Position numbers and translations under genes: made by a program
NCBI RefSeq assembly: GCF_024159265.1
Contig: NZ_JAMYWY010000001.1
Span: 5,208,001 to 5,272,000 of the forward strand
DNA from: Paenibacillus sp. 1781tsa1
GTDB taxonomy: Bacteria; Bacillota; Bacilli; Paenibacillales; Paenibacillaceae
Direction: 5' to 3'
Length of the DNA stretch: 64,000 nt
Notes under the pieces: generated by a model
Told to the model about the DNA's origin: nothing
Databases searched by the model: none
What the model saw: only the letters and a program-made list of their open reading frames with translations
Shown: positions 7,730 through 15,880 of the stretch, in pieces
Position numbering within the stretch: the first letter of the stretch is position 1
Layout: the number at the start of each line of letters is the position of its first letter

Positions 7730-8880
7730 ACACTAAGTTAGAAGAACAATTAAAGAGCTGCCAAAGCCTACTTCCCAATCAGTTATCGGATGTTGCACGC
7801 TCCAAGATGAATGAGACTTACCAAATTATCAGAGAAACCGATAATTCCGTTTCCTCGATTGAGAGAAAAACAAAGGGTTCAAGAACTTTTAATAAATGGT
7901 GGGTTTCCACTGCAGCCGCTACAATCCTTGGAGTGACACTCATTGCTTCCGGCTTTGTATCGCCCGCAATGGCTGATGCACTCAAGCAAATTCCGGTCCT
8001 AGGACAAATCTATTCATTATGGGGAAAAAACAACTTAGATCCCGGTCTTCAACAAGCGGAGGATTTCGTCACAAACGTAAATCAAAGCGTGACCCATGGC
8101 AACGTGACTATGAATATTCCAACGTTGTTATTTGACGGAACTCGAATTCTTATGAACGTAACCACTCCTGGAAATCGCCTGAGTTCAGAGCCCAATTCAC
8201 TGTCTTCTGATGCCAATAGAGGGGCAGTGGATACGTTAGAGGTCCTCTATAAAGGCCAGCCTCTGAGCTGGAATTCCGATTTTATGGACGGTAAGAATGC
8301 TTCCAGCTTAATCGTTCAGGTTACCAATACTACTGGCATAAATCAGAATGTCCAGTTCCCTGATCAGTTTGACTTGAGTGTAAATGTAAAGTTAAAGGGA
8401 TACGATGTCCCGTTCCAATTCGTTCTGCCTGTTACCAAAACTACGCCCGTTACCGTTCTGACTTCAGAGGAGACCAAGCATCATGATAACATTAACTTGC
8501 AGATCAGTAAGTTGGAAATCACCCCTATCACAACGCAGTTATCCATTGAGTACAAAACCAAACCGGGCCAGAGCATAGAAAAGATGCTCGCATCTATCCC
8601 TTCGCAATACAAGGGTGCTAACGGGGGCATCATCACTCTTCAATATGATATTGTGGATGAACATGGCGTTCAACTGAAGCCCATCGGTTCTCACCCCATT
8701 AGCGAATCTTATAATATTCGCTTTGAACCCTTCAAGACGCTACCGCGTACCGTAACCATCAAACCGTACTTAGTCGTATCCGAAGGTCAAGCCCCAACTG
8801 GGGTTATAGGACAGTGGGAAGACAAAAGTATGGTCAAGAAATACATCCCTGAGCTAGAGACTGTACTTTCTGTGCAATAG
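7726..8880 (+). CDS. Membrane-anchored anti-sigma factor, DUF4179-like
   Basis: A 384-residue protein with a cytoplasmic N-terminus (about 60 residues), one membrane helix around residues 62-82 (WWVSTAAATILGVTLIASGF), then SPAMADALKQIPVLGQIYSLWG and a large extracellular beta-rich region. That order matches the DUF4179 proteins encoded next to ECF sigma genes in Bacillales, which are thought to hold the sigma factor at the membrane until a signal arrives. It starts at GTG, overlaps the sigma gene by four bases, and has AAAGGAG ten bases upstream. The signal is unknown. Confidence 0.82.
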   Translation: MNTKLEEQLKSCQSLLPNQLSDVARSKMNETYQIIRETDNSVSSIERKTKGSRTFNKWWVSTAAATILGVTLIASGFVSPAMADALKQIPVLGQIYSLWGKNNLDPGLQQAEDFVTNVNQSVTHGNVTMNIPTLLFDGTRILMNVTTPGNRLSSEPNSLSSDANRGAVDTLEVLYKGQPLSWNSDFMDGKNASSLIVQVTNTTGINQNVQFPDQFDLSVNVKLKGYDVPFQFVLPVTKTTPVTVLTSEETKHHDNINLQISKLEITPITTQLSIEYKTKPGQSIEKMLASIPSQYKGANGGIITLQYDIVDEHGVQLKPIGSHPISESYNIRFEPFKTLPRTVTIKPYLVVSEGQAPTGVIGQWEDKSMVKKYIPELETVLSVQ

Positions 8881-8931
8881 TGCAGCTGTAAAAAGATCCT
8901 TATTATCGGATTAAAAAGGTTGCAAACCTAC

Positions 8932-8967
8932 AAAAGACGAAGCCGTAAGTGGTTTCGTCTTTTTATT
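8932..8967 (+). terminator. Rho-independent terminator of sigma/anti-sigma operon
   Basis: Stem AAAGACGAAGCC / GGTTTCGTCTTT followed by T-rich sequence, 50 bp after the anti-sigma stop codon. Confidence 0.8.
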
Positions 8968-9054
8968 TATATGAATTTAACCCCTGTCTAGCCTAAGTCA
9001 ATTCATCTTGTTCACTAGTGTATTGATAGATGTAACGATCATTCAATTGTTAGA

Positions 9055-9456
9055 CTAATTTAGAATCTCGCCTTTATCTATTTTCGCCAAGCGTTTATGC
9101 CAAACTGCGAGTTGTTCAGGCGTTTGTCGCACCCAATCTTTCACTTCGCCAACAATTTTTAGTGGGGCTTTGCTGCGATATGATCGCGTCGGATTACCTG
9201 GAAATTTCTTATCCGTCACATTTGGGTCATTTTCCCATTCGCCTGTCGGCTCAACGAGATACACGCGCGGTTCACCACCGCTTTTTGCCAACTCTGCAGC
9301 TAACCCAGCCCCATCACGCAACGCTGTAAAATAAATGTGATTCATCACAACATCCGGATTGTAATTCGAGCGAAAGCCAGCTGTGAGCAAGTCCCCAATC
9401 TGCAAATCTGCTCGTGTCCCATGATAAAAAGGACCTTTGTCAAGAATTTCAGCCAT
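9055..9456 (-). CDS. arr: NAD(+)--rifampin ADP-ribosyltransferase (Arr)
   Basis: This 133-residue protein matches the Arr family along its whole length. It has FYHGTRADL near the N-terminus (His12), then LLTAGFRSNYNPDVVMNHIYFTAL (Tyr42) and VEPTGEWENDPNVTDKKFPGNPTRSYRS (Asp77). These correspond to the His, Tyr and Asp residues reported as important in mycobacterial Arr. The enzyme transfers ADP-ribose from NAD+ to the C23 hydroxyl of rifamycins and inactivates them in the cytoplasm. The full family length is present, with GGAGGTGG before the ATG, so it should be functional. It stands alone with no mobile element seen beside it, consistent with a native chromosomal gene. Confidence 0.95.
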   Translation of the reverse strand: MAEILDKGPFYHGTRADLQIGDLLTAGFRSNYNPDVVMNHIYFTALRDGAGLAAELAKSGGEPRVYLVEPTGEWENDPNVTDKKFPGNPTRSYRSKAPLKIVGEVKDWVRQTPEQLAVWHKRLAKIDKGEILN

Positions 9457-9510
9457 CTCGCCACCACCTCCAAATTTAGTAAGATACTCTATTTTATCAT
9501 GAACCTACCC

Positions 9511-9951
9511 TTAGATTTTTCTCACGTAATACATCCATAGTGCCAAAAATACGATTAAAACAAATAACAAACAAGTTAGTAAGGTGTAGAATATCATGGG
9601 ATTGAAGAAACCGGCAATCACGGAGGCAATACCCAGACTAATAAGAATGATTGCTACGCTGAGTGTGCCGGCACTCTGGAGTATTGTAACACTCCGCTCG
9701 TCATTCTCCTCAATAAACTGCTTCTTCAGCTCGGCTTCATTTTTGCTGGCTTTTATATACCTGACGAGAAAATAAGTGATGACCACTTCAACCCCGATAA
9801 AAGCTCCAGTATGAAATCCTTTTATAAAACTAGGCAGATCGGGTAGTCCACCTCTATAAAATATAAGTCCTACATAGATCAATATCGTAACAACAGCTAC
9901 CAGGGACAGTGCGTTTTTGCGAGTTTCTACTTTAATCTTGTACTTGTCCAC
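9511..9951 (-). CDS. Small four-helix membrane protein paired with XRE regulator
   Basis: A 146-residue protein with about four membrane helices (roughly residues 14-32, 46-66, 90-112 and 117-140) and a cytoplasmic loop holding FIEENDERSVTI. The motif E-x-NDER is common in small membrane proteins encoded behind XRE-type HTH genes in Firmicutes; their function is unknown. It starts with GTG immediately after the stop codon of the regulator, using a GGAGGAG ribosome site inside that gene, so the two are co-translated from the promoter at 10182-10236. Confidence 0.75.
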   Translation of the reverse strand: MDKYKIKVETRKNALSLVAVVTILIYVGLIFYRGGLPDLPSFIKGFHTGAFIGVEVVITYFLVRYIKASKNEAELKKQFIEENDERSVTILQSAGTLSVAIILISLGIASVIAGFFNPMIFYTLLTCLLFVLIVFLALWMYYVRKI

Positions 9952-10158
9952 TTATATCTCCTCCACTTCGCTGAAATCAAAAACATCTTCAATAGCGAGT
10001 CCAAAAAAATTAGAAATTTTGTAAGCAAGAATAAGGGAAGCCGTATACTTTCCCCTTTCTAGAGAAGTGATGGTTTGCCGGGTAACGCCAACAATTTGTC
10101 CCAATTCTTCCTGTGACAGTCTATGCTGCTTACGCAGTTCTGCAATTCTTGTCTTCAT
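9952..10158 (-). CDS. XRE family HTH regulator (small Cro/C1 type)
   Basis: A 68-residue protein that is essentially one helix-turn-helix: RIAELRKQHRLSQEELGQIVGVTRQTITSLERGKYTASLILAYKISNFFGLAIEDVFDF. I chose the ATG at 10158, with AAGGA ten bases upstream, over a TTG at 10176 that would use none. It is co-transcribed with the membrane protein behind it. Three evenly spaced copies of ATGCAAAGT over its own promoter suggest negative autoregulation. Confidence 0.88.
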   Translation of the reverse strand: MKTRIAELRKQHRLSQEELGQIVGVTRQTITSLERGKYTASLILAYKISNFFGLAIEDVFDFSEVEEI

Positions 10159-10181
10159 GTAATCACGTCCTTGCAATGTTT

Positions 10182-10236
10182 ACTTTGCATTTTTAGCATA
10201 GTTCACTTTGCATTTTGTGTCAAGTTAACTTTGCAT
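10182..10236 (-). promoter_or_regulatory. Promoter with three 23-bp-spaced operator repeats
   Basis: On the minus strand TTGACA (10218-10223), a 17-base spacer and TATGCT (10195-10200) form a strong promoter for the XRE/membrane-protein operon. The 9-mer ATGCAAAGT (plus-strand ACTTTGCAT) occurs at 10182-10190, 10205-10213 and 10228-10236, exactly 23 bp apart, flanking and overlapping the promoter elements. Confidence 0.75.
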
Positions 10237-10262
10237 TCTATATAAATTAACCTGCCCATTTG

Positions 10263-10297
10263 AAAAAAAGCAGCTGATCACATGGATCAGCTGCTTT
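10263..10297 (-). terminator. Rho-independent terminator after P-loop gene
   Basis: A 13-bp perfect stem AAAGCAGCTGATC / GATCAGCTGCTTT. In the minus direction it ends in a run of seven T. It terminates the gene at 10359-11009. Confidence 0.85.
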
Positions 10298-10358
10298 CTG
10301 TGGTTTATTGACCTATCGTATTCCTTAAGTGTAACGACGACTGATATAATTTAACCCG

Positions 10359-11009
10359 TCAGTCTCTCGAAAAACCGAAGTGCTTCTCAACTTCCATTAA
10401 CATCTGATCTTTATTGGATTGAGATGTTCTCATAAACCATTTTAATTGATACTGCTCCGCTTGTTGCAGGTAATGATTCGATGCTCTAACCACCGTGTTT
10501 AACGTTTCGTCCCGTGCACGTTGTGGATCTGATAAACTAGGAAACAAACCCTCCATGCCTCTCAGATGATCTCGATCCAGATAATCTGCTCGAATGAGGT
10601 CATCTTCTGCAAACATATAAATAATTCGGTTGGGGTCAGCAATCTCCCTTAGATAAACAGGTTCCATAAAAGTATCTACTACGATCGGCTTCTCTTTCCC
10701 CTTCTGTAACAAATCCAAGATGATAAATTCCACACTCTCTTCAAACACGGAATTTAACCAGTGACTTCTATCATTCCCTCGTCCTAAAAAGAACCATTCC
10801 CAATCAATGAAATGTCGTAATATGGCGGGATGATCCTGCGGATTAGCCTTTTTTTGATAATCGAACGTGTGGTCATCTGAAGAATAATAATTCATATTCC
10901 ATTTTGAAGAAAGCAACTTTGTCATCGTGCTTTTTCCGCCGCAAGGGCCTCCACATATCCAATAAACGTGATCTAAATATTGTCTTAATAGTCGGTCTGA
11001 AATTTTCAT
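10359..11009 (-). CDS. P-loop kinase-like protein of unknown substrate
   Basis: A 216-residue protein with a Walker A motif at residues 20-28 (GGPCGGKST) directly after an N-terminal helix, then SSDDHTFDYQ and later DRDHLRGMEGLFPS. The layout is that of small P-loop kinases and shikimate-kinase-like proteins that act on cytoplasmic metabolites. The ATG at 11009 has AAGGG upstream; the longer frame from 11075 has no good site. The real substrate is unknown. It is monocistronic and followed by a strong terminator. Confidence 0.7.
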   Translation of the reverse strand: MKISDRLLRQYLDHVYWICGGPCGGKSTMTKLLSSKWNMNYYSSDDHTFDYQKKANPQDHPAILRHFIDWEWFFLGRGNDRSHWLNSVFEESVEFIILDLLQKGKEKPIVVDTFMEPVYLREIADPNRIIYMFAEDDLIRADYLDRDHLRGMEGLFPSLSDPQRARDETLNTVVRASNHYLQQAEQYQLKWFMRTSQSNKDQMLMEVEKHFGFSRD

Positions 11010-11135
11010 TGTACAACCATCCCTTTGTTTAAGATTGTTTCTAAAAAGGGTTAATGTCTCTTGTCCTATTTGCACTAAATGTCCAAGTATCTGGCATTTT
11101 TACACCGCCTTTCCTAGCTTCCTTTTATGACAAAA

Positions 11136-11474
11136 TTATTCCTCTGATTCGCTTTTCACAAAATAATTACCGTGAGAAAGAATCTGTTTGGTATCAGCAG
11201 TTAAATGATCTAAGTTATCCACCGTTTCCTTCTCGGAAATGAAGGCGTCTTTCTCGGGTACCCTATTAAATGTTCCAAAAGATGTCGTTATACTACTTAC
11301 ATTTTCTAGAGCTCTATTAATTTCCTCTTCTGATAATTGTACTGCAGGACCAAAATCCGGATAGTTTGGGTTATCCGCTTTAGCATCATCATAATAATTA
11401 CTCGCATAAATACTTAAAGCAGTCACTGCCGAAACAGTCATTATTAATGCCGTACTGATAAAGAATTTTTTCAT
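11136..11474 (-). CDS. Small secreted or membrane-anchored protein, unknown
   Basis: A 112-residue protein with an N-terminal signal sequence (MKKFFISTALIMTVSAVTALSIYAS) and an acidic mature part (DDAKADNPNYPDFGPAVQLSEEEINRAL). I see no family motif. The ribosome site GAGGAG precedes the ATG. It lies beside another secreted-protein gene but with its own leader region. Confidence 0.6.
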   Translation of the reverse strand: MKKFFISTALIMTVSAVTALSIYASNYYDDAKADNPNYPDFGPAVQLSEEEINRALENVSSITTSFGTFNRVPEKDAFISEKETVDNLDHLTADTKQILSHGNYFVKSESEE

Positions 11475-11572
11475 TGGAGGTCACTCCTCAATCGTTTCTA
11501 TAGTTGCATTCATAAATCCATCGCCCTCTAGTTCAACTAGAACTGTGTTTTAGTTGAAACCAGTTAAAACAA

Positions 11573-12049
11573 CTAATGATCTGTATACTGCCAAGCGTGA
11601 ATCGGTGTACCTTTAGTGACTTCACCTGTCAATGTATTGATTTCTAGTGGCTCTACTAAAACCTTCCATCCATTTTCGCTTTTGAAAATTTTATACGGGA
11701 GTGGTGGTGACTGTTCGTATCCTTGTCCTGCATACTTTTGAACTACATAAAATTGAACTTCATCCGTGTTGATTTGTTTGGTTTCCACAATTTCATACCC
11801 TGTAGTTGGATTAGTTTTAAGATCCTTTACATATCCTTCTTCACGACTTTTCTCATCCAAATAATTGGTATCATTAGAATAGAACATCATTCCCTCTACA
11901 TCCTTAGCAATGTAAGCCTGAAAATACTCCGTTGCTGCTTCCATCGGAGTTTGGGCTACGACTCTTTCCGCAGTTGTAGTCGATGCTACTAAAATAGAAC
12001 TAGCAACAACACTGGCAAGTAAAAGCGATACTAATCCTTTTCGTTTCAT
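11573..12049 (-). CDS. Secreted protein with NTF2/DUF4878-like domain
   Basis: A 158-residue protein with a signal peptide of about 33 residues (MKRKGLVSLLLASVVASSILVAS...VVAQ). TPMEAATEYFQAYIAKDVEGMMFYSND follows, and the end reads EVQFYVVQKYAGQG...PLPYKIFKSENGWKVLVEP. That pattern (a start helix with a small acidic loop, then a curved sheet ending in GWKVL) is common to NTF2-like and DUF4878-type extracellular domains. No catalytic motif is visible and the role is unknown. AAAAAGGAG precedes the ATG. Confidence 0.65.
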   Translation of the reverse strand: MKRKGLVSLLLASVVASSILVASTTTAERVVAQTPMEAATEYFQAYIAKDVEGMMFYSNDTNYLDEKSREEGYVKDLKTNPTTGYEIVETKQINTDEVQFYVVQKYAGQGYEQSPPLPYKIFKSENGWKVLVEPLEINTLTGEVTKGTPIHAWQYTDH

Positions 12050-12267
12050 GGATTGAGAACTCCTTTTTAGTGTTCGAGTTAGTAATAATGATCAAATTTT
12101 ATATAGACCTACTTAGTATAACGCATTGAATTATTGGAAAGTTTTTATATTTATGGGAAATTTGTTTACATCTATCTTTCAGCCTCTTTATCCAAACTCT
12201 TCTTTACGCCCACCCCACTTAATGTTAGATTTTATAACATATCATTATGAAAGCGAGTGGGTTGAAG

Positions 12268-13947
12268 ATGGATCTGCAACAGTTATTGACTATCCCCATT
12301 CTCTCCAAAGCAAAGGTTATTGCCGGGCATCGTGGCCTTGATCGCTTGGTGCAATCGATTAATATTATGGACGCCCCAGATATTGTACAATTCCTGAAGC
12401 CCGGAGATATGTTGCTGACGAACGGTTATATCCTGAAAGACCGCCCAGATGCTCATCTTGGATTCATTACAGACATGCATACGATTGGTTGTGCGGCGCT
12501 TGCTGTCAAGACACAGCGTTTCTCTCTTGAATTATCCCCGCAACTGCTTGAAACAGCCGACAGGTTGGGCTTTCCGATCATCGAACTGTCTGAGATCGAC
12601 AATACACTCGGTGAAATATTTCAACAATCGATTAGCGCCATCCTTCAGAACAAAACCCATGAGCTTCACTACGCCTTATCTATTCACAAACAATTTTCCA
12701 CGATGATTATGCAAGGAAAAGGTATACCCAACATCGTAGATACGTTGTCTCAGTTACTCTCTTCACCCGTTCTTCTGCTTGGTTCCAAGAAACAGATTAC
12801 GGCAAGCTCCCATTATGCACAACAGATGGATGACCAGTCTCTCGCAGGGCCCTTACTGTCATTTATAGATGAGCACCCTTCCTTCCATACCGCAATCTCG
12901 ATCTGCCTGCTTACTGCTGATACATATCGACACGCCGAGCTTCATCCCATCTTCACGGATCGGCACGAGGGCTATTTGATCGCACGATACGACAGTTCCG
13001 CAAGCTCCAAGCTCTCCACTCTGGCACTGGAACAAGCCGTCAATGTAATCGGTCTGGAGTTAACCAAGAAGCAAGCCGTCAAGGAACGCTCCCGCCGTTA
13101 CAAAAATGAATATTTCTCCGATCTCATTCAAGGCTTCATTCGTTCGGAACAAGAAGCGTTGCATCGCGGCAAGAAATACGGGCTGCATGCAAAAGGAAGT
13201 TCCGTTCTCATCATCGCCAAGATGGATGAACCTTTACCGAACAAACCTAATCACATTCTCACTCCCTCAGGAGAAGAGCGATTCATCTCGGAACGAGACG
13301 CTAATTACGAGTTGATTAAGCAGGAGTTCGCCAGACTGGATATCTCCTTCGTCATGTTCACCAAAAACGACCAGTTTGGTATACTCGTCTTTTTGAACGA
13401 ATCGTCTTGGGACGAACACACCGTTACTCAGCAACTTGAGCGAATCGCAAGCAATCTGTATACGGAGTCGCAGCTCAGCTTATCCTTCGGAATAGGCAAT
13501 CCCTATACGAATGTATTGGATATCGGACTCTCCTATAAGGAAGCAGTCAAGGCGCTTCAATCCGGCTATCAGATGCGAAAGACCCGCTTCGCCCATTCCT
13601 ATCAGACGATGGATATAAGTCGCCTGCTGCGTATGATTCCCTACGATGAAATGTTGCAGTTCCACCAAGAAACCTTTAAACCCTTCGAAGGCCGAGATCC
13701 AAACGAGCGCAGCGAACTTATGAAGACCTTGTCCTCTTTCTATGAGAATCATTGCCAGATCGTCGATACAGCGAAAGAGCTGTTTGTACATCGCAATACA
13801 GTGATCTATCGGTTGGAAAAATGCGAGAAACTAACCGGCCGGAACATCAAGGACCCGATGGAGAGCCTGCGCTTTCGACTTGCCTTTGCACTTGAGTCCC
13901 TTCTGAAGCTTAATTCACCTCCCAGTGAAGTTAATCATACGTCTTGA
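12268..13947 (+). CDS. PucR family transcriptional regulator
   Basis: A 559-residue protein. The N-terminal PucR domain is recognisable (LLTIPILSKAKVIAGHRGLDRLVQSINIMDAPDIVQFLKPGDMLLTNGY). A middle GGDEF-like/CdaR-type region follows, and the C-terminal HTH_30 domain reads ETLSSFYENHCQIVDTAKELFVHRNTVIYRLEKCEKLTGRNIKDPMESLRFRLAF. PucR/CdaR proteins usually activate catabolic genes for purines, sugar acids or other nitrogen compounds. I start it at the second Met (12268), which aligns with the family; the ATG at 12247 has no ribosome site. It precedes the transporter/amidase operon on the same strand and is its probable regulator. Confidence 0.88.
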   Translation: MDLQQLLTIPILSKAKVIAGHRGLDRLVQSINIMDAPDIVQFLKPGDMLLTNGYILKDRPDAHLGFITDMHTIGCAALAVKTQRFSLELSPQLLETADRLGFPIIELSEIDNTLGEIFQQSISAILQNKTHELHYALSIHKQFSTMIMQGKGIPNIVDTLSQLLSSPVLLLGSKKQITASSHYAQQMDDQSLAGPLLSFIDEHPSFHTAISICLLTADTYRHAELHPIFTDRHEGYLIARYDSSASSKLSTLALEQAVNVIGLELTKKQAVKERSRRYKNEYFSDLIQGFIRSEQEALHRGKKYGLHAKGSSVLIIAKMDEPLPNKPNHILTPSGEERFISERDANYELIKQEFARLDISFVMFTKNDQFGILVFLNESSWDEHTVTQQLERIASNLYTESQLSLSFGIGNPYTNVLDIGLSYKEAVKALQSGYQMRKTRFAHSYQTMDISRLLRMIPYDEMLQFHQETFKPFEGRDPNERSELMKTLSSFYENHCQIVDTAKELFVHRNTVIYRLEKCEKLTGRNIKDPMESLRFRLAFALESLLKLNSPPSEVNHTS

Positions 13948-13951
13948 ACCT

Positions 13952-13985
13952 AGAACGTGTCATATATAATAACACGTTCTTTTGT
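13952..13985 (+). terminator. Rho-independent terminator after PucR gene
   Basis: Stem AGAACGTGT / ACACGTTCT followed by TTTGTTTTTC. It separates the regulator from the transporter operon. The 190 bp after it hold no gene, only the leader of that operon. Confidence 0.75.
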
Positions 13986-14178
13986 TTTTCTTTTCATATC
14001 CAATCTTCAATTGTTCATTTTAACTGATTTAATTGTATTTTTATGTTCAAAGTAACTAATGACAACAGAACCCACAGTCTATATGATTAGGAATATATTC
14101 ATAAATGTCACGTTAATTAACATCAATTCACATCAAGAAACGAACTACCATCAGGCTGTAGGAAAGGGGCTACCTATC

Positions 14179-14955
14179 ATGGCTATACAGATACAAGGCG
14201 TATCCAAATCATTTGTCAGTGCAACCGGAGAAGATATTCAGGTCCTGGCTGAGGTTTCGATGCAAATCAAGAAACAGGAATTCTTCAGTATCGTGGGACC
14301 GAGCGGTTGCGGCAAGAGCACGATTTTCAACATTATCGCAGGTCTGCTTAAGCCAACAAATGGCAAGGTTATCGTCTGTGGCGAAGAGATCGATCAGACC
14401 ACCGGACATGTCGGTTATATGATGCAGAAGGACCTGTTACTTCCTTGGAGAAGCATCCTGGACAATGTCACGTTAGGCTTGGAAGTGAAGGGCATGTCCA
14501 AAAAGGATCGCAGCGATATTGCCATGGATTACTTGGATCGTTATGGCCTGGCTTCATTCGCAGAAGCCTATCCTTCCACACTATCAGGCGGTATGCGCCA
14601 ACGTGTAGCCCTCATACGTACCCTCGTTACCCAGCCCGATATTATATTACTGGACGAACCCTTCTCCGCACTTGATTATCAGACCAGACTCATTCTGGAA
14701 GATGAAATCTTATCCATTCTCAAATCCGAGGGCAAGACAGGCGTGCTTATCACACATGACATTGAGGAAGCCATCGCCATCTCCGACCGTATTGCCGTTA
14801 TGAGTAAACGACCAACGACCGTGAAGCAGGTGTATGACATTGGTCTCGCCTCGCAATACGGTTCAGCACTGAAAGCCCGCTCCGACCAGAAGTTTAAACA
14901 GTATTTTGAATCGATCTGGGCAGAGCTTGATATCCAAATGGGGAGGATCAGCTAA
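14179..14955 (+). CDS. NitT/TauT-type ABC transporter ATP-binding protein
   Basis: A 258-residue ABC ATPase. Walker A is at residues 40-48 (GPSGCGKST), the Q-loop is in MMQKDLLLPWRS, the signature is LSGGMRQR, Walker B is IILLDEPFSALD and the H-loop is LITHD. MQKDLLLPWRSILDNV is typical of the SsuB/TauB/NrtD group that powers uptake of sulfonates, nitrate, pyrimidines or other small anions. I start at 14179 (GGAAAGGGGC upstream), not at 14059, where the extra 40 residues look non-coding. Its last base is shared with the permease start codon (TAATG). Confidence 0.93.
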   Translation: MAIQIQGVSKSFVSATGEDIQVLAEVSMQIKKQEFFSIVGPSGCGKSTIFNIIAGLLKPTNGKVIVCGEEIDQTTGHVGYMMQKDLLLPWRSILDNVTLGLEVKGMSKKDRSDIAMDYLDRYGLASFAEAYPSTLSGGMRQRVALIRTLVTQPDIILLDEPFSALDYQTRLILEDEILSILKSEGKTGVLITHDIEEAIAISDRIAVMSKRPTTVKQVYDIGLASQYGSALKARSDQKFKQYFESIWAELDIQMGRIS

Positions 14956-15827
14956 TGAAGAGCACATCACCTAAAATCGCCCTTGCCGGGAAGTCTGCCG
15001 GAGTTACGAAGAACAAGAGCAAACGTAGACAATCCACCTTCTCCAAAGAATGGCTGCTCACGATGCTGTGGCGATCCATTATTGTTGCAGTCATCCTGGT
15101 CATTTGGGAATCGGCTGTTCGTTTGAAGCTCGTTAACGGATTCCTTATGGGGTCACCGAGCGCCATTCTCGATGCTGCCATCACGATGGCCAGCTCAGGA
15201 CAACTGTTGACAGATGCGTTCGCAACGGTGAATGCCACCGTTATCGGCTTCGTAGCCGGAAGCTTAATCGGCTCGTTGGCAGGATTGCTCATGTGGTACT
15301 CCAAATCCATTGCCCGTGTACTCGATCCCTTCATTGTAGCCATGAACGGTATCCCGAAAATTGCCCTTGCCCCCATGATTATTATCTGGTTCGGTTCAGG
15401 CATCTTCTCCAAGATTGCTCTCGCCTCTGTCGCAACGTTTATCGTAGCGCTATTATCCGCCTACCAAGCGACGCATCAGATCGACGAATCCCAGATTAAT
15501 CTGATGAAATCCTTCGGTGCTAAGAAATCACAGATTTTCCGCAAAATTATCGTCCCCTCCTCTCTGCCATGGATTATCTCGGCCTTCCGGATCAATATCG
15601 GTCTGGCACTGGTATCTGTTGTAGGCGGAGAATTCATCTCTTCTGACAAAGGACTCGGACACATGGTATTCGTCGAAGGCAACCTGTTCAACCTTCCAGC
15701 CGTATGGGTCGGCGTGTTCATGCTAATGCTTGTCGCAATGCTCCTCTATACCTGTGTCGGTTATATTGAATCCCGACTTCTTCCATGGAACGATAACAAG
15801 ACCAGCAGCAAAACCACATCTGTCTAA
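14955..15827 (+). CDS. NitT/TauT-type ABC transporter permease
   Basis: A 290-residue inner-membrane protein with six predicted helices. The cytoplasmic EAA loop is ESQINLMKSFGAKKSQIFRKIIVPSSLPWIISAFRINIGLALVSVVGGEFI, typical of the SsuC/TauC group. It has a basic cytoplasmic N-terminus (KNKSKRRQ). Its start codon overlaps the ATPase stop by one base, so the two are coupled. It forms the channel for the substrate delivered by the lipoprotein encoded next. Confidence 0.92.
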   Translation: MKSTSPKIALAGKSAGVTKNKSKRRQSTFSKEWLLTMLWRSIIVAVILVIWESAVRLKLVNGFLMGSPSAILDAAITMASSGQLLTDAFATVNATVIGFVAGSLIGSLAGLLMWYSKSIARVLDPFIVAMNGIPKIALAPMIIIWFGSGIFSKIALASVATFIVALLSAYQATHQIDESQINLMKSFGAKKSQIFRKIIVPSSLPWIISAFRINIGLALVSVVGGEFISSDKGLGHMVFVEGNLFNLPAVWVGVFMLMLVAMLLYTCVGYIESRLLPWNDNKTSSKTTSV

Positions 15828-15880
15828 GCTGACCCACAACGACTAACTTAACTACGACCATTAAAGGGGCCTGATGACTA

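Noticed and set aside
14059..14178. 40-residue extension of the ABC ATPase
   Set aside because: It has no ribosome site, and the ATPase family starts just ahead of the first strand at 14179.
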